From Bacteroidales bacterium (GTDB lineage Bacteria > Bacteroidota > Bacteroidia > Bacteroidales > JAADGE01), in assembly GCA_021648725.1 (NCBI GenBank), contig JAKISF010000029.1:1-42520 (forward strand): 42,520 nucleotides of DNA, given 5' to 3'. Position numbers and translations under genes: made by a program. The notes beneath the pieces were generated by a model, which was not told the DNA's origin, searched no databases, and worked only from the letters and a program-made list of their open reading frames with translations. Positions 33,272 to 42,082 of this stretch are shown piece after piece (position 1 is the stretch's first letter; every line of letters starts with the position of its first letter).

Positions 33272-34501
33272 TTAGAAAAAGTCCATTCCCAAAATTGTAA
33301 TGTCGTCAAAAAGAGCAGGATTGCCTTTTTCAAGGTTTAGAACTTTTTGTAAACAAATGAAATTTTCATCTACATTATAATCATTTTTCATACATTTTTC
33401 AAGTTCAACAAGACCGATTTCTTCCTTTAGGTCATTTTCTAATTCTGTTAACCCATCGGTAAAACAAATAAGTTTTGAAGAGTTCGGAATTTTTCTATAG
33501 CCCTCGTTAATAAACGGAATTTCATCTAACATTCCGATACCGGGACAGCCTTCTTTGAGTTCTTCCAGTTTTTTAAGCTTTTTATCATATAAAAGCGGAG
33601 GATTATGTCCGGCATTAATATACCTAAGTTCTCGACTTTGTATGTTATATGTTCCGGCAAAAAAAGTAATGAATTTTTCACCTTGTGCACTTTCTATTAC
33701 TCTTTCATTAAGTAGCCTCACAAGCTGGGGCAAGGTTGTTTTTGTGTCTAAATATGCCTTTAAGCTTGCTTGAAAATTTGACATCAGAAGTGCTGCTGAA
33801 ATTCCCTTTCCCGATACGTCTGCAACGCAGAAAAAATATTCATTCTCCGAAAATTTTTCAAAATCGTAATAATCTCCGCCTACTTCAAAATGAGGTAAAT
33901 AAAAAGAATCAACAGAAATATCTTTGTTTTTCGGGAACAGGCTTGTGTCAGGAACTAACATATTTTGCATTCTTGATGCCAGTTCCATTTCTTTTTTAAT
34001 TTTGGCTTGCAGGAGATTTTCTTCGTAAAGTCGTTTATTTTCAATTGCGACAAAAATTACATTTGTGAGGGTTTGTATAAAATGTAAATGCTTAATCGTC
34101 GGACTGACGCCTTCCTTTTCTTCTTCAACATCTCCGATTAAAACATAAGCAATGGGTTGAGTATCATGAAACACGGGAATAATAAAATCGTATGATAAAA
34201 GTTTTTTATTCTCTGTTGACGGTGTTGTTGTTATATCTTCATGTTCCAATAAATCCTCTTCAACAATTATACTTGAAAACTCTTCTTTTTTTGCTCCGGA
34301 TTCTAACACAATTTTCCACTTTTGACTAAAAGCAAAAACTGCAACTTTTCCGATGTTCAATTCGTGCAACAAAATATGCTCGTAGGTTGCTAAAATGTCT
34401 TTTACGGGAAGGTTATCATTAATCGCATTTGTGATTTCAAGGAGTGATGCCAGCTTAAAATTACAAAATTTCAGACGTTTTAAAGAAGATTTTGAAGCCA
34501 T
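33272..34501 (-). CDS. Soluble GAF-PP2C (RsbU/SpoIIE-type) Ser/Thr phosphatase
   Basis: Cytoplasmic phosphatase of 409 residues with no membrane span. An N-terminal GAF-like domain (about 20-160: LLEITNAINDNLPVKDILAT, YDFIIPVFHDTQPIAYVLIG) precedes a short coiled coil (KIKKEMELASRMQNMLVP) and a PP2C domain (about 195-409). Its metal-binding motifs are intact: FEVGGDYYDF, VADVSGKGISAALLMS, FITFFAGTYN, NAGHNPPLLY, CFTDGLTELEN and FDDITILG. This is the RsbU-like subclass, distinct from the DCTGHG type of the three other phosphatases here. The efp stop is 3 nt upstream, so both are co-transcribed. The substrate would be an anti-anti-sigma-like phosphoprotein, none of which is in this operon. Confidence 0.92.
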   Translation of the reverse strand: MASKSSLKRLKFCNFKLASLLEITNAINDNLPVKDILATYEHILLHELNIGKVAVFAFSQKWKIVLESGAKKEEFSSIIVEEDLLEHEDITTTPSTENKKLLSYDFIIPVFHDTQPIAYVLIGDVEEEKEGVSPTIKHLHFIQTLTNVIFVAIENKRLYEENLLQAKIKKEMELASRMQNMLVPDTSLFPKNKDISVDSFYLPHFEVGGDYYDFEKFSENEYFFCVADVSGKGISAALLMSNFQASLKAYLDTKTTLPQLVRLLNERVIESAQGEKFITFFAGTYNIQSRELRYINAGHNPPLLYDKKLKKLEELKEGCPGIGMLDEIPFINEGYRKIPNSSKLICFTDGLTELENDLKEEIGLVELEKCMKNDYNVDENFICLQKVLNLEKGNPALFDDITILGMDFF

Positions 34502-34504
34502 CGG

Positions 34505-35074
34505 TTATGTTTTTATACGTTCGGAATATTCTCTTGTTCTGGTATCAATTTTTAAAACATCGCCAATGTTAACAAAGAGCGGCACTTTAATTTCTGCTCC
34601 GGTTTCAAGCTTTGCAGGTTTAGTTGCATTTGAAGATGCTGTATTTCCTTTATATCCGGGTTCTGTATATTCAACATTAAGTTCTACAAAATCAGGCAAG
34701 TCACAAGATAAAACGAGGTTGTTTTCTGTTCTGAACAATATTTCTACATCTTGTCCTTCTTTCATTAAATCGCTGTTATCAACTGCTTGTTCTTGTAGTG
34801 TTATTTGTTCATAAGTTTTTTGGTGCATAAACACATAGCCCATATCATCTTTATAAAGAAATTGATAGGGGTGTCTTTCAACTCTGACTTCCGTAACTTT
34901 TACCCCGGAAGTAAATGTGTTCTCTAAAACTTTTCCTGTATCCAAGTTTTTGAGTTTTGTTCGAACAAAGGCAGGTCCTTTGCCCGGTTTTACGTGTTGA
35001 AAGTATACAATTTTATAAAGTCCGTTTTTAAATTCAATGGTTAGTCCGTTTCTGAAGTCTGCTGTTGTTGCCAT
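34505..35074 (-). CDS. efp: Elongation factor P
   Basis: Relieves ribosome stalling at polyproline stretches. 189 residues, normal length. Domain I has KNGLYKIVYFQHVKPGKGPAFVR without the usual break; the loop PGKGPA carries Lys32, the position that EpmA beta-lysylates in many bacteria, so this efp is of the Lys type rather than the Arg type. Domains II and III show YKDDMGYVFMHQKTYEQI, EILFRTENNLVLSCDLPDFV and the terminal VGDVLKIDTRTREYSER, the EF-P signature. It diverges from the DUF4252 lipoprotein gene and shares its operon with the GAF-PP2C gene. No epmA or epmB is in the window. Confidence 0.97.
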   Translation of the reverse strand: MATTADFRNGLTIEFKNGLYKIVYFQHVKPGKGPAFVRTKLKNLDTGKVLENTFTSGVKVTEVRVERHPYQFLYKDDMGYVFMHQKTYEQITLQEQAVDNSDLMKEGQDVEILFRTENNLVLSCDLPDFVELNVEYTEPGYKGNTASSNATKPAKLETGAEIKVPLFVNIGDVLKIDTRTREYSERIKT

Positions 35075-35104
35075 ATTAATAATAATTATTAAACATTATT
35101 TTTG

Positions 35105-35112
35105 CAAATTTA
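35105..35112 (-). promoter_or_regulatory. Candidate -7 box of the efp operon
   Basis: Minus-strand TAAATTTG about 30 nt before the efp ATG. The expected -33 position has no clear TTTG. It faces the divergent box at 35135-35142. Confidence 0.45.
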
Positions 35113-35134
35113 GTCAATTTTAAAAAGTATTCAT

Positions 35135-35142
35135 TATTTTTG
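35135..35142 (+). promoter_or_regulatory. Candidate -7 box of the DUF4252 gene
   Basis: TATTTTTG, a match to TAnnTTTG, ends 31 nt before the ATG. The -33 is unclear. With the efp box, it makes a 99-nt divergent promoter region. Confidence 0.4.
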
Positions 35143-35173
35143 GGTACAATTCTTTAACAAAATATTTTAAACT

Positions 35174-35677
35174 ATGCAAAAATTATCTGTTTTTATTTTA
35201 TTTTTTCTTGTTTTTTCTTCTTGTAGAGAAGATGTTCCCCAAAAAAAACAAAGCGGTTTTGACACCTTTAATGAATTGCACGAAAATGATAAGGGTGTAA
35301 TTACAATCGGTATGCCTGTGTTTCTTTTTAAAATGTTTGTAAATACAGATAATAAGGAGGTTGAAAGTGCATTTGGCAAGATTAAGGGCATAGACTTTTT
35401 TATTAAAGAAGGAGCAAGTGATGAACTTACAAAAGACCTATATACACATCTTTCAAGTAAAACATACACAACATTCTTGACGCTTAATAATGAAAATACA
35501 AAAGTCAAATTTTTATTAAAAGAGAACGGAGAAAAACTTGATGAGGTTGTTATTGTTATTCATGAACAAATAAAAAATGATTGTGTTATTTTAAGAATTG
35601 ACGGGACTTTTGACATAAAAAATATTGAGGCCTTAGCAGACAAAATTGATATTTCGGAAATTGCAAAATACCGGTAA
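35174..35677 (+). CDS. DUF4252-family lipoprotein
   Basis: Small exported protein of 167 residues. The hydrophobic N-terminus ends in VFSSC, an acceptable lipobox with Cys17. The remainder follows the DUF4252 pattern seen in Bacteroidota: ITIGMPVFLFKMFV near the start (the 'V.I...M..L' strand), a DxxE-like segment VESAFGKIKGIDFFI, a central NENTKVKFLLKENGEKLDEV and the terminal VVIVIHEQ, VILRIDGTFDIKNIEALADK. Function unknown; members are often found beside ECF sigma factors, but no such gene is here. It stands alone between efp and the HAMP-GAF sensor, convergent with the latter. Confidence 0.78.
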   Translation: MQKLSVFILFFLVFSSCREDVPQKKQSGFDTFNELHENDKGVITIGMPVFLFKMFVNTDNKEVESAFGKIKGIDFFIKEGASDELTKDLYTHLSSKTYTTFLTLNNENTKVKFLLKENGEKLDEVVIVIHEQIKNDCVILRIDGTFDIKNIEALADKIDISEIAKYR

Positions 35678-35722
35678 AAACAGTAAAACAGCATTTTAAT
35701 TTCTATGCTTGAAGGATTCGGA

Positions 35723-37414
35723 TTAATTCGTTTTTTCTTTCAGCTTTTTATTTTCTCTTTCCAAGGCTTTAACTTGTTTTGTAATATCCTTAATTTCACT
35801 AATATACCGGATTATTTCTTGTTCTTGCTCCTCAACCAACTTTTCCTGATCTTTTGAACGTTGCAACAATGCGGATGTTTGCATATTTATTCTTGCATTA
35901 GTCATTGAAGATGCGATTGATTCGGCAACCTTTTCAACCATTTCAATTTCGTATTGCTCAATTTCATTAAATGATGCAAGCTCTATGATTCCCAAAACAT
36001 TTTCTTCTATTTTTAGGGGTACTATTAAAATTGAACGCGGATTTGCACTTCCGGTTCCCGATTCAATTTCAACATATTCATCCGGAACTTCTGTCATATA
36101 AACAGTATATTTTTCAAGAGCAACTGCCCCGATAAGACCTTCTCCGGGTTTTATTTCTTTTGATAAGAATTTTTTCCTGTTGTATGCGTATGCACCCAAA
36201 AGTTCATAGTGGACATTCTCTTTATCTTCTTCATTAAGAAAAAACAAGCCTCCTTGGTTTGCATTTAAAAACTTTACCAATGCCGAAATAATAACATCTG
36301 CCAGTTCTTTAATACTTCCGGATTGCTGCCTCATTATTTCATTAAATTTTGTCAGCCCTTCGTTTGTTCTGTTTCTTTGTGCATCTTCTTTTTTTCTTTT
36401 CTCATCTTCTTCCTGTGCTGTTTGCAGATTTTCTCTTAATGTTAACAAAGATGTTCCCAGCACATCATTATTTCCTAACAAATCAAATTTTGTGTCAAAG
36501 TTTGCTCTTCCTATTTCTGAAGAGAAGTCAACAATTCGTCTAAGCCCTTCAACCAACTTGTTAATTGTTTTTCCTATTCTGTTTATATCCGTCCCGGCAT
36601 TAAGTTCAATGTTTTCCGGAAGTTCTCCTTCCGTTAAAACATCTAAGTGTCCTTGAATTTTTTTTATGGGGTCGGGTATCTTTTTCAAAAGAAAAACAAG
36701 GGTAAGTATTAAAACCAAAATTACTAAAATGAAAAATGTAAATGCTGTATTTTGAGCCTTGTTATACCTTTCATCAACTTTTTTATTATATTCAGAATAA
36801 TAGTTTCCGTTGGTTTTTTGTGCTTCTTCAAGTTTTGTTAATATAATATTATATGTTTTTTGTAGTTGCTTGTATAAGTCTGTTTTTTCTGTTTCTGTTT
36901 TTTTTATTAAGTCTTTTTTGGAAAGCTTGCTGTTTGAGTTAATTGTTTCAATAAAATAGCTGTCAATATTTATAAGGTTTTCTTTTTTTTTCGAAATCTT
37001 TTTATAGTTCGTTAAATAGCTTCCGTTAAACAGATAATCTGCATTATTAACATATTTATCCGTTAATATTAGTGCCTCTGCATTTTCTTTTTTTATATTA
37101 TTTTTCAGGTTTCTCAGGATATTTTTGAAATTATCTTTTTCTGTCAGCTTGTTTTCTTTATGTTCAAATAATAAGCTTTGAAGTTCTGTTTCCGACTTTG
37201 TAGATACTATCCTTTGCAATGCTGAAATATCAGACTTTAGAACAATAGTGTTTTCTTTTAGTAAAGCATCTGTTTCTGACAGCACTTTTAGTGTGCTTTT
37301 TTGTTCTTTTAAACTATTTAAAACCAATAATTCTCTTATTCCCGAAATAAATACAATCAGCGAGATTAAACAAAAACTGATAAGAAGGGTGCTTTGTATG
37401 CTCAATTTTTTCAT
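35723..37414 (-). CDS. HAMP-GAF membrane sensor without recognisable output domain
   Basis: Membrane protein of 563 residues: TM1 about 8-28, a periplasmic helical domain about 30-215 rich in Lys/Asn/Glu (four-helix-bundle-like, as in CHASE3/4HB sensors), TM2 about 222-243 (FFILVILVLILTLVFLL), a HAMP region about 245-300 (KKIPDPIKKIQGHLDVLTEG), a second HAMP-like helix pair to about 350, a GAF domain about 365-510 (NANQGGLFFLNEEDKE, YVEIESGTGSANPRSILIVP, LGIIELASF) and a C-terminal coiled coil (EEQEQEIIRYISEIKDITKQ). No kinase, PP2C, GGDEF or MCP-signalling hairpin follows. The start codon lies in a small hairpin: CAGATG (37435-37430, its mate CATCTG at 37417-37412 contains the ATG complement). 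It may signal by protein contact to another component. Confidence 0.8.
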   Translation of the reverse strand: MKKLSIQSTLLISFCLISLIVFISGIRELLVLNSLKEQKSTLKVLSETDALLKENTIVLKSDISALQRIVSTKSETELQSLLFEHKENKLTEKDNFKNILRNLKNNIKKENAEALILTDKYVNNADYLFNGSYLTNYKKISKKKENLINIDSYFIETINSNSKLSKKDLIKKTETEKTDLYKQLQKTYNIILTKLEEAQKTNGNYYSEYNKKVDERYNKAQNTAFTFFILVILVLILTLVFLLKKIPDPIKKIQGHLDVLTEGELPENIELNAGTDINRIGKTINKLVEGLRRIVDFSSEIGRANFDTKFDLLGNNDVLGTSLLTLRENLQTAQEEDEKRKKEDAQRNRTNEGLTKFNEIMRQQSGSIKELADVIISALVKFLNANQGGLFFLNEEDKENVHYELLGAYAYNRKKFLSKEIKPGEGLIGAVALEKYTVYMTEVPDEYVEIESGTGSANPRSILIVPLKIEENVLGIIELASFNEIEQYEIEMVEKVAESIASSMTNARINMQTSALLQRSKDQEKLVEEQEQEIIRYISEIKDITKQVKALERENKKLKEKTN

Positions 37415-37579
37415 CTGTACCTTTTTTAGCAGATGTATAAAATAAGTTTTTGACTTTTTAAACGGTTAAATTTATGAAATAAAAATCAGTTTTCGATAAA
37501 ACATTTATAATATTTCACTTTTAGCAATACCGTATAATAGTAAATTTTTTGTTTTTCAAATAAAAAAGGTCTTTTCTTC

Positions 37580-38239
37580 CTATTTTATAATTTCTTCGTG
37601 TACAACAAATTTTTTTCTGAATAATATTATTATTACAACCCCTACAGTAACTGCAGAATCTGCAAAATTAAAGATATACGGAAAAAAGCTTATGTTACTC
37701 TCCGGAGGCCAGGGCCACCAAGACCATTCGGGAAACCATGTCGGAGCTGTTCCGTTGAACATCGGGAAATAGAACATATCAACAACAGAGCCGTACAAAA
37801 AGCCGGCATAACCTCCGCCCTCCGGGAATAATGTTGCAACAGCATCTTTTGAGCTGCTGAATATTAGTCCGTAAAAAGCACTGTCAATCATGTTTCCGAT
37901 TGCTCCGGTTAAAATTAATGCAACACCGAATCTTGCAACTTTCGGTAATTTTTGTTTAGATATTTTGTACAAATACCAAATTAAAGCAGTAATTGCAAGC
38001 AGCCGAAACAAGCTTAAAACTAGTTTTCCGGTATCGCCGCCAATTAACATTCCGAAAGCGGCTCCTTTATTTTCGGTAAAATGGATTCTTGCCCACTCTC
38101 CTCCTTGTATTCCGAAAACAACCTCAAGTATAGAATCATTCTCTCCAAGGTTATAATTGAGTTTTATCCAAACTTTAATTGTTTGGTCGATTACAAGTAA
38201 TATAAAAACCAGTAATAATGACTTTTTAAATAGCGACAT
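37580..38239 (-). CDS. lspA: Lipoprotein signal peptidase (signal peptidase II)
   Basis: Inner-membrane aspartic protease that cleaves lipoprotein signal peptides. 219 residues from the ATG at 38239, which starts right before the first membrane helix (MSLFKKSLLLVFILLVIDQ); the ATG at 38272 lies inside the upstream gene and would add 11 charged residues. Four membrane helices are seen. The catalytic Asp pair is in ALILTGAIGNMIDSAFYG and YGSVVDMFYFP, with the conserved FNFADSAVTVGVV near the end (the third conserved Asp). The loop between (about 115-185) has a Trp/Pro-rich insert (FPEWSWWPWPPES) often seen in Bacteroidota LspA. It is co-transcribed with the DksA-like gene and ileS. Confidence 0.95.
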   Translation of the reverse strand: MSLFKKSLLLVFILLVIDQTIKVWIKLNYNLGENDSILEVVFGIQGGEWARIHFTENKGAAFGMLIGGDTGKLVLSLFRLLAITALIWYLYKISKQKLPKVARFGVALILTGAIGNMIDSAFYGLIFSSSKDAVATLFPEGGGYAGFLYGSVVDMFYFPMFNGTAPTWFPEWSWWPWPPESNISFFPYIFNFADSAVTVGVVIIILFRKKFVVHEEIIK

Positions 38240-38244
38240 AAATA

Positions 38245-38634
38245 TTATTGGTTTTTCTTTGCTTCTATACACAATGTTGCATGCGGAACCGCTTTAAGCC
38301 TTTCTTTTGCAATAAGTTTTCCTGTTTCTCTACAAATACCGTATGTTTTGTTTTCAATACGAACTAAGGCAGCTTCAAGATGCGAAATAAACTTTAGTTG
38401 CCTTTGTGCAAGTCTTCCTGTTTGTTCTCGAGAAAGGGTGTTTGCCCCTTCTTCCAATACTTTAAAAGTTGGAGATGTGTCTTGAATATCATTTGAGTCT
38501 TCATGTGAAAGGGTGCTTTTTAAAAGTTGATAGTCTTTTTGTGCTCTTTCTAATTTTTCTTCAATGATTTTTTTAAACACTTGAAGCTCTTCGTCTGAGT
38601 AGCGGTTTTTTTCCGGATTATTCGTTTCTGACAT
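38245..38634 (-). CDS. TraR/DksA-family protein with degenerate zinc finger
   Basis: Small regulator of 129 residues related to DksA, which binds RNA polymerase in the secondary channel and potentiates ppGpp. The N-terminal two-thirds are a coiled-coil hairpin (FKKIIEEKLERAQKDYQLLK, LAQRQLKFISHLEAALVRIE). The C-terminal finger is only half conserved: ICRETGK has one Cys where CxxC is expected and ATLCIEAKKNQ has one Cys, so four-Cys zinc binding is unlikely. This degenerate form is common in Bacteroidota. The tip D-x-x-D acidic residues of E. coli DksA are not obvious. It is located 17 nt after ileS and 5 nt before lspA, a recurrent order in the phylum. Confidence 0.88.
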   Translation of the reverse strand: MSETNNPEKNRYSDEELQVFKKIIEEKLERAQKDYQLLKSTLSHEDSNDIQDTSPTFKVLEEGANTLSREQTGRLAQRQLKFISHLEAALVRIENKTYGICRETGKLIAKERLKAVPHATLCIEAKKNQ

Positions 38635-38651
38635 TGTTCTTTGTTTTTTGT

Positions 38652-41600
38652 TTATATCTTTTTGGTTATCTTTATTTCTGTTTTTACGTTTTCTTCGATT
38701 TCTAAATCATTAAAATCATTTGTTTCGACTGAAGCAACAATCTTTATTTTTTCTGCTAAAACTTGTGATTTTATATATTCTTCATGCTTTAATACTGCAC
38801 TATCAATTAGATTATTGCTTAAAATTTCAATAATAATATTATCGGTTACTTCAAAACCGGAGTCTTTTCTGATATTTTGTACTTTGTTGACAATTTCTCT
38901 TGCAATTCCTTCGCTTTTTAACTCATCCGTTATTGTTGTGTCCAAAGCAACTGTCAAATTTCCTTTGTTTACGGCTAATAAACCCGGAATATCCTCTGTT
39001 GTAATTTGTACTTCATTAATTAAGATTTCTATTGTTTCTCCCTCAACAACAACATGACAGCACCCTTTTTGTTCAAACTTATTAATGTTTTCTTGTGAAA
39101 ATCCGGATAATTTTTGAGCAATATTTTTGACCAATTTACCATATTTTTTTCCCATTACACGAAAATCCGGCTTTAAGTTTTTAACAATTATTCCGCTGCT
39201 GTCTTTTAAATATTCAATTTCTTTAACATTAATTTCCGAAAGAATGATGTCTTCAACAGCCTCAACTTTTGTTTGAAAATCATTATTTAAAACAGGAATC
39301 ATTATTTTTTGAAGAGGTTGGCGAACCTTAATCTTGCTTTTTCTTCTTAAGCTTAAAGACATAGATGAAATTTGCTGTGCTAATTCCATTCGTTCTTCTA
39401 AGCCTTTATCAACGATTTTATCTTGGAATACGGGAAATGAAGAAAGGTGAACCGAACCGGATTCTCTTCCTGTTACGCTGTTTAGTCCTGAAAATAAATG
39501 ATCAGAATAAAACGGTGCAATCGGAGACATTAGTTTTGCAACAGTTTCCAGACACGTATAGAGAGTTTGATACGCAGATGTTTTGTCTGCATTATAATCT
39601 TGCCCCCAAAAACGTTTTCTGTTTAATCTGACATACCAATTGCTTAAGTTATCGATAACAAAGTTTTGTATTAATCTTCCGGCTGTTGTCGGTTCGTAAT
39701 TGTTAAAAGCGGTTTCAACCTCTTTTATTAAAGTATTAAGTAAAGATAAGACCCACTTATCTATTTCCGGTCTTTTTTCATTAGAAATCTCTTTTTCTTT
39801 ATATGAAAACCCGTCAAGATTTGCATATAAGCTGAAAAAAGAATAGGTATTGTATAATGTTCCGAAAAACTTTCTTTTAACCTCATCAACACCTCCTAAA
39901 TCAAACTTTAAATTATCCCACGGTCTTGCATTTGTCAGCATATACCAACGAACAGGGTCTGAACCGTGCTTTTCGATTGTTTCAAACGGGTCGATAACAT
40001 TCCCGAGTCGTTTTGACATTTTAACACCATTCTTATCTTGCAATAATCCGGTTGCAATAATATTCTTAAATGCCACAGAATCAAATAACATTGTTGAAAT
40101 AGCATGCAATGTAAAAAACCAACCTCTTGTTTGGTCAACTCCTTCTGCGATATAATCGGCAGGAAATACTTTTCTGAATTCTTCTTTATTTTCAAACGGA
40201 TAATGGTGTTGGGCATAAGGCATTGCACCCGAATCAAACCAAACATCAATCAGGTCTGTTTCTCGGAACATTTTTTTTCCGGATGCAGAAACCAAAATAA
40301 CATCGTCAACTGTCGGTCGGTGTATGTCAAATTTCAAATAATTTTCTTTTGAAAAATCTCCGGGAATAAACTCTTTTAACGGATTTTCTTTCATAAATCC
40401 GGCAAGAACGGCTTTTTCTGCCTCTTTTTTTAATTCTTCAAGAGAGCCTATGCATATTTCTTCCTTTTTATCTTCTGTTCTCCAAATAGGAAGGGGGGTT
40501 CCCCAATATCTGGATCTTGATAAATTCCAGTCAATAAGGTTTTCAAGCCATTGACCGAAACGACCCTCTCCTGTTGCCGGCGGTTGCCAGTTTATTGTTT
40601 TATTAAGTTCAATCATTTTATCTTTCGCTGCTGTTGATTTAATAAACCATGAGTCCAGCGGATAATAAAGTATCGGTTTATCTGTTCTCCAACAATGCGG
40701 ATAAGAATGTTCGTATTTAGCACTTTTAAAAAGCTTGTTTTCTTGTTTTAGCTTCACTAAAATATCCACATCAACGCTCGGCGTATCTTCCGGAATTGAC
40801 GAATCATAAGAGTTTTTTACGGGTCTTCCGCTGAATTCGCCTACTTCGTCAACAAACTCTCCTTTTTTATTTACTAATGTTAAAGATCCTATTCCGTTTT
40901 TCTTGGCTACAAAGTAGTCATCAGAACCAAAACTCGGAGCAATATGAACTATTCCTGTTCCTTCCGATGTTGTTACGAAGTCTCCGTTTAACACTTTAAA
41001 CGCATCACCATCAACAGGTTGTTTGTAGGGTAACAATTGTTCGTATGAAATTCCGGCTAGTTCTTTGCCTTTAATTTCATCTAAAGTTTTAAACGGTATG
41101 TTTTTATCTCCCTTTTTATAATCTTCTAATTTTAAATTATCATTTTTTTCAGGAAACAGGCTTCTGTATAAATCTTTTGCAATTATTACCGTTATGGGAA
41201 TTCCTGTATATGGGTTAAATGTTCTGATTTTTAAATATATTATTTTTGCTCCGGTTGCTAATGCCGTATTAGAAAGCAATGTCCAAGGTGTTGTAGTCCA
41301 CGCTAAAAAGAATAACTCTGTGTCAATATTTTTAAATAAAAAATCTGATTTTTCATTTCTTATTGTTTTAAATTGTGCAATCCCCGTGCTGTCTTTTACG
41401 TCTTTATAGCATCCCGGCATGTTTAACTCATGGGAACTTAACCCTGTTCCTGCTGCCGGAGAATAAGGTTGAATTGTATATCCTTTATATAACAGACCTT
41501 TATTATATAATTGTTTCAACAGCCACCAGACAGATTCGATATATTTATTGTCATAAGTTATATACGGATTTTCCATATCAACCCAATAGCCCATCTTTTT

Positions 41601-42011
41601 TGTAATATCTTCCCACTGTTGGGTGTATTTCATAACCTCTTTACGGCAAGTATCATTATATTCCTTTATGGAAATTTTGGAACCTATATCATCTTTTGTT
41701 ATCCCTAACTTTTTTTCTACAGCAAGCTCAACAGGAAGTCCGTGCGTATCCCAACCTGCCTTTCGTTTAACTTGGTAGCCTTGTAATGTTTTATATCGAC
41801 AAAACGTGTCTTTTAATGTTCTGGAAATAACATGGTGTATTCCGGGCATTCCGTTAGCAGAAGGCGGTCCTTCATAAAAAATAAATTCTTTTTTACCTTC
41901 TCCGAAAGATATACTTTTTTCAAATGTTTTGTCATCTTCCCATTTTTTCAGAATATCTTTATTTATTTGAGATAAATCCAAGCTTTTATATTCCGGAAAC
42001 TTCTTACTCAT
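38652..42011 (-). CDS. ileS: Isoleucyl-tRNA synthetase
   Basis: Class I synthetase charging tRNA-Ile, with an editing domain against valine. 1119 residues, the longer type found in Bacteroidota and eukaryotic-like clades. N-terminal HIGH-type motif is YEGPPSANGMPGIHHV (about 48-63). Editing domain has AWTTTPWTLLSNTALATG and GTGIVHIAPSFGSDDY (about 350-370). KMSKS-type loop KMSKRLGNVIDP is at about 665. DVWFDSGAMPYAQHHYPF marks the core. The C-terminal anticodon domain and a long DUF5915-like tail (about 900-1119) follow. There is no C-terminal four-Cys zinc site seen. The promoter box at 42034 precedes it, and an IS element sits just upstream. Confidence 0.97.
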   Translation of the reverse strand: MSKKFPEYKSLDLSQINKDILKKWEDDKTFEKSISFGEGKKEFIFYEGPPSANGMPGIHHVISRTLKDTFCRYKTLQGYQVKRKAGWDTHGLPVELAVEKKLGITKDDIGSKISIKEYNDTCRKEVMKYTQQWEDITKKMGYWVDMENPYITYDNKYIESVWWLLKQLYNKGLLYKGYTIQPYSPAAGTGLSSHELNMPGCYKDVKDSTGIAQFKTIRNEKSDFLFKNIDTELFFLAWTTTPWTLLSNTALATGAKIIYLKIRTFNPYTGIPITVIIAKDLYRSLFPEKNDNLKLEDYKKGDKNIPFKTLDEIKGKELAGISYEQLLPYKQPVDGDAFKVLNGDFVTTSEGTGIVHIAPSFGSDDYFVAKKNGIGSLTLVNKKGEFVDEVGEFSGRPVKNSYDSSIPEDTPSVDVDILVKLKQENKLFKSAKYEHSYPHCWRTDKPILYYPLDSWFIKSTAAKDKMIELNKTINWQPPATGEGRFGQWLENLIDWNLSRSRYWGTPLPIWRTEDKKEEICIGSLEELKKEAEKAVLAGFMKENPLKEFIPGDFSKENYLKFDIHRPTVDDVILVSASGKKMFRETDLIDVWFDSGAMPYAQHHYPFENKEEFRKVFPADYIAEGVDQTRGWFFTLHAISTMLFDSVAFKNIIATGLLQDKNGVKMSKRLGNVIDPFETIEKHGSDPVRWYMLTNARPWDNLKFDLGGVDEVKRKFFGTLYNTYSFFSLYANLDGFSYKEKEISNEKRPEIDKWVLSLLNTLIKEVETAFNNYEPTTAGRLIQNFVIDNLSNWYVRLNRKRFWGQDYNADKTSAYQTLYTCLETVAKLMSPIAPFYSDHLFSGLNSVTGRESGSVHLSSFPVFQDKIVDKGLEERMELAQQISSMSLSLRRKSKIKVRQPLQKIMIPVLNNDFQTKVEAVEDIILSEINVKEIEYLKDSSGIIVKNLKPDFRVMGKKYGKLVKNIAQKLSGFSQENINKFEQKGCCHVVVEGETIEILINEVQITTEDIPGLLAVNKGNLTVALDTTITDELKSEGIAREIVNKVQNIRKDSGFEVTDNIIIEILSNNLIDSAVLKHEEYIKSQVLAEKIKIVASVETNDFNDLEIEENVKTEIKITKKI

Positions 42012-42033
42012 AATATGCTTTTTTAGAATTTTG

Positions 42034-42041
42034 CAAAGATA
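42034..42041 (-). promoter_or_regulatory. Candidate -7 box of the ileS operon
   Basis: Minus-strand TATCTTTG about 22 nt before the ileS ATG, a match to TAnnTTTG. The -33 region is only T-rich. The proposed IS end at 42083 is about 40 bases farther upstream, so the core promoter seems intact. Confidence 0.5.
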
Positions 42042-42082
42042 ATTTTATTTTTAAAAAAATAACCGAGAGCAATAAAAAAAGC

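Noticed and set aside
37415-37579. 165-nt gap between lspA and the HAMP-GAF gene
   Set aside because: I found no gene or convincing promoter in it apart from the small hairpin around the HAMP-GAF start codon; it is AT-rich and otherwise featureless to me.
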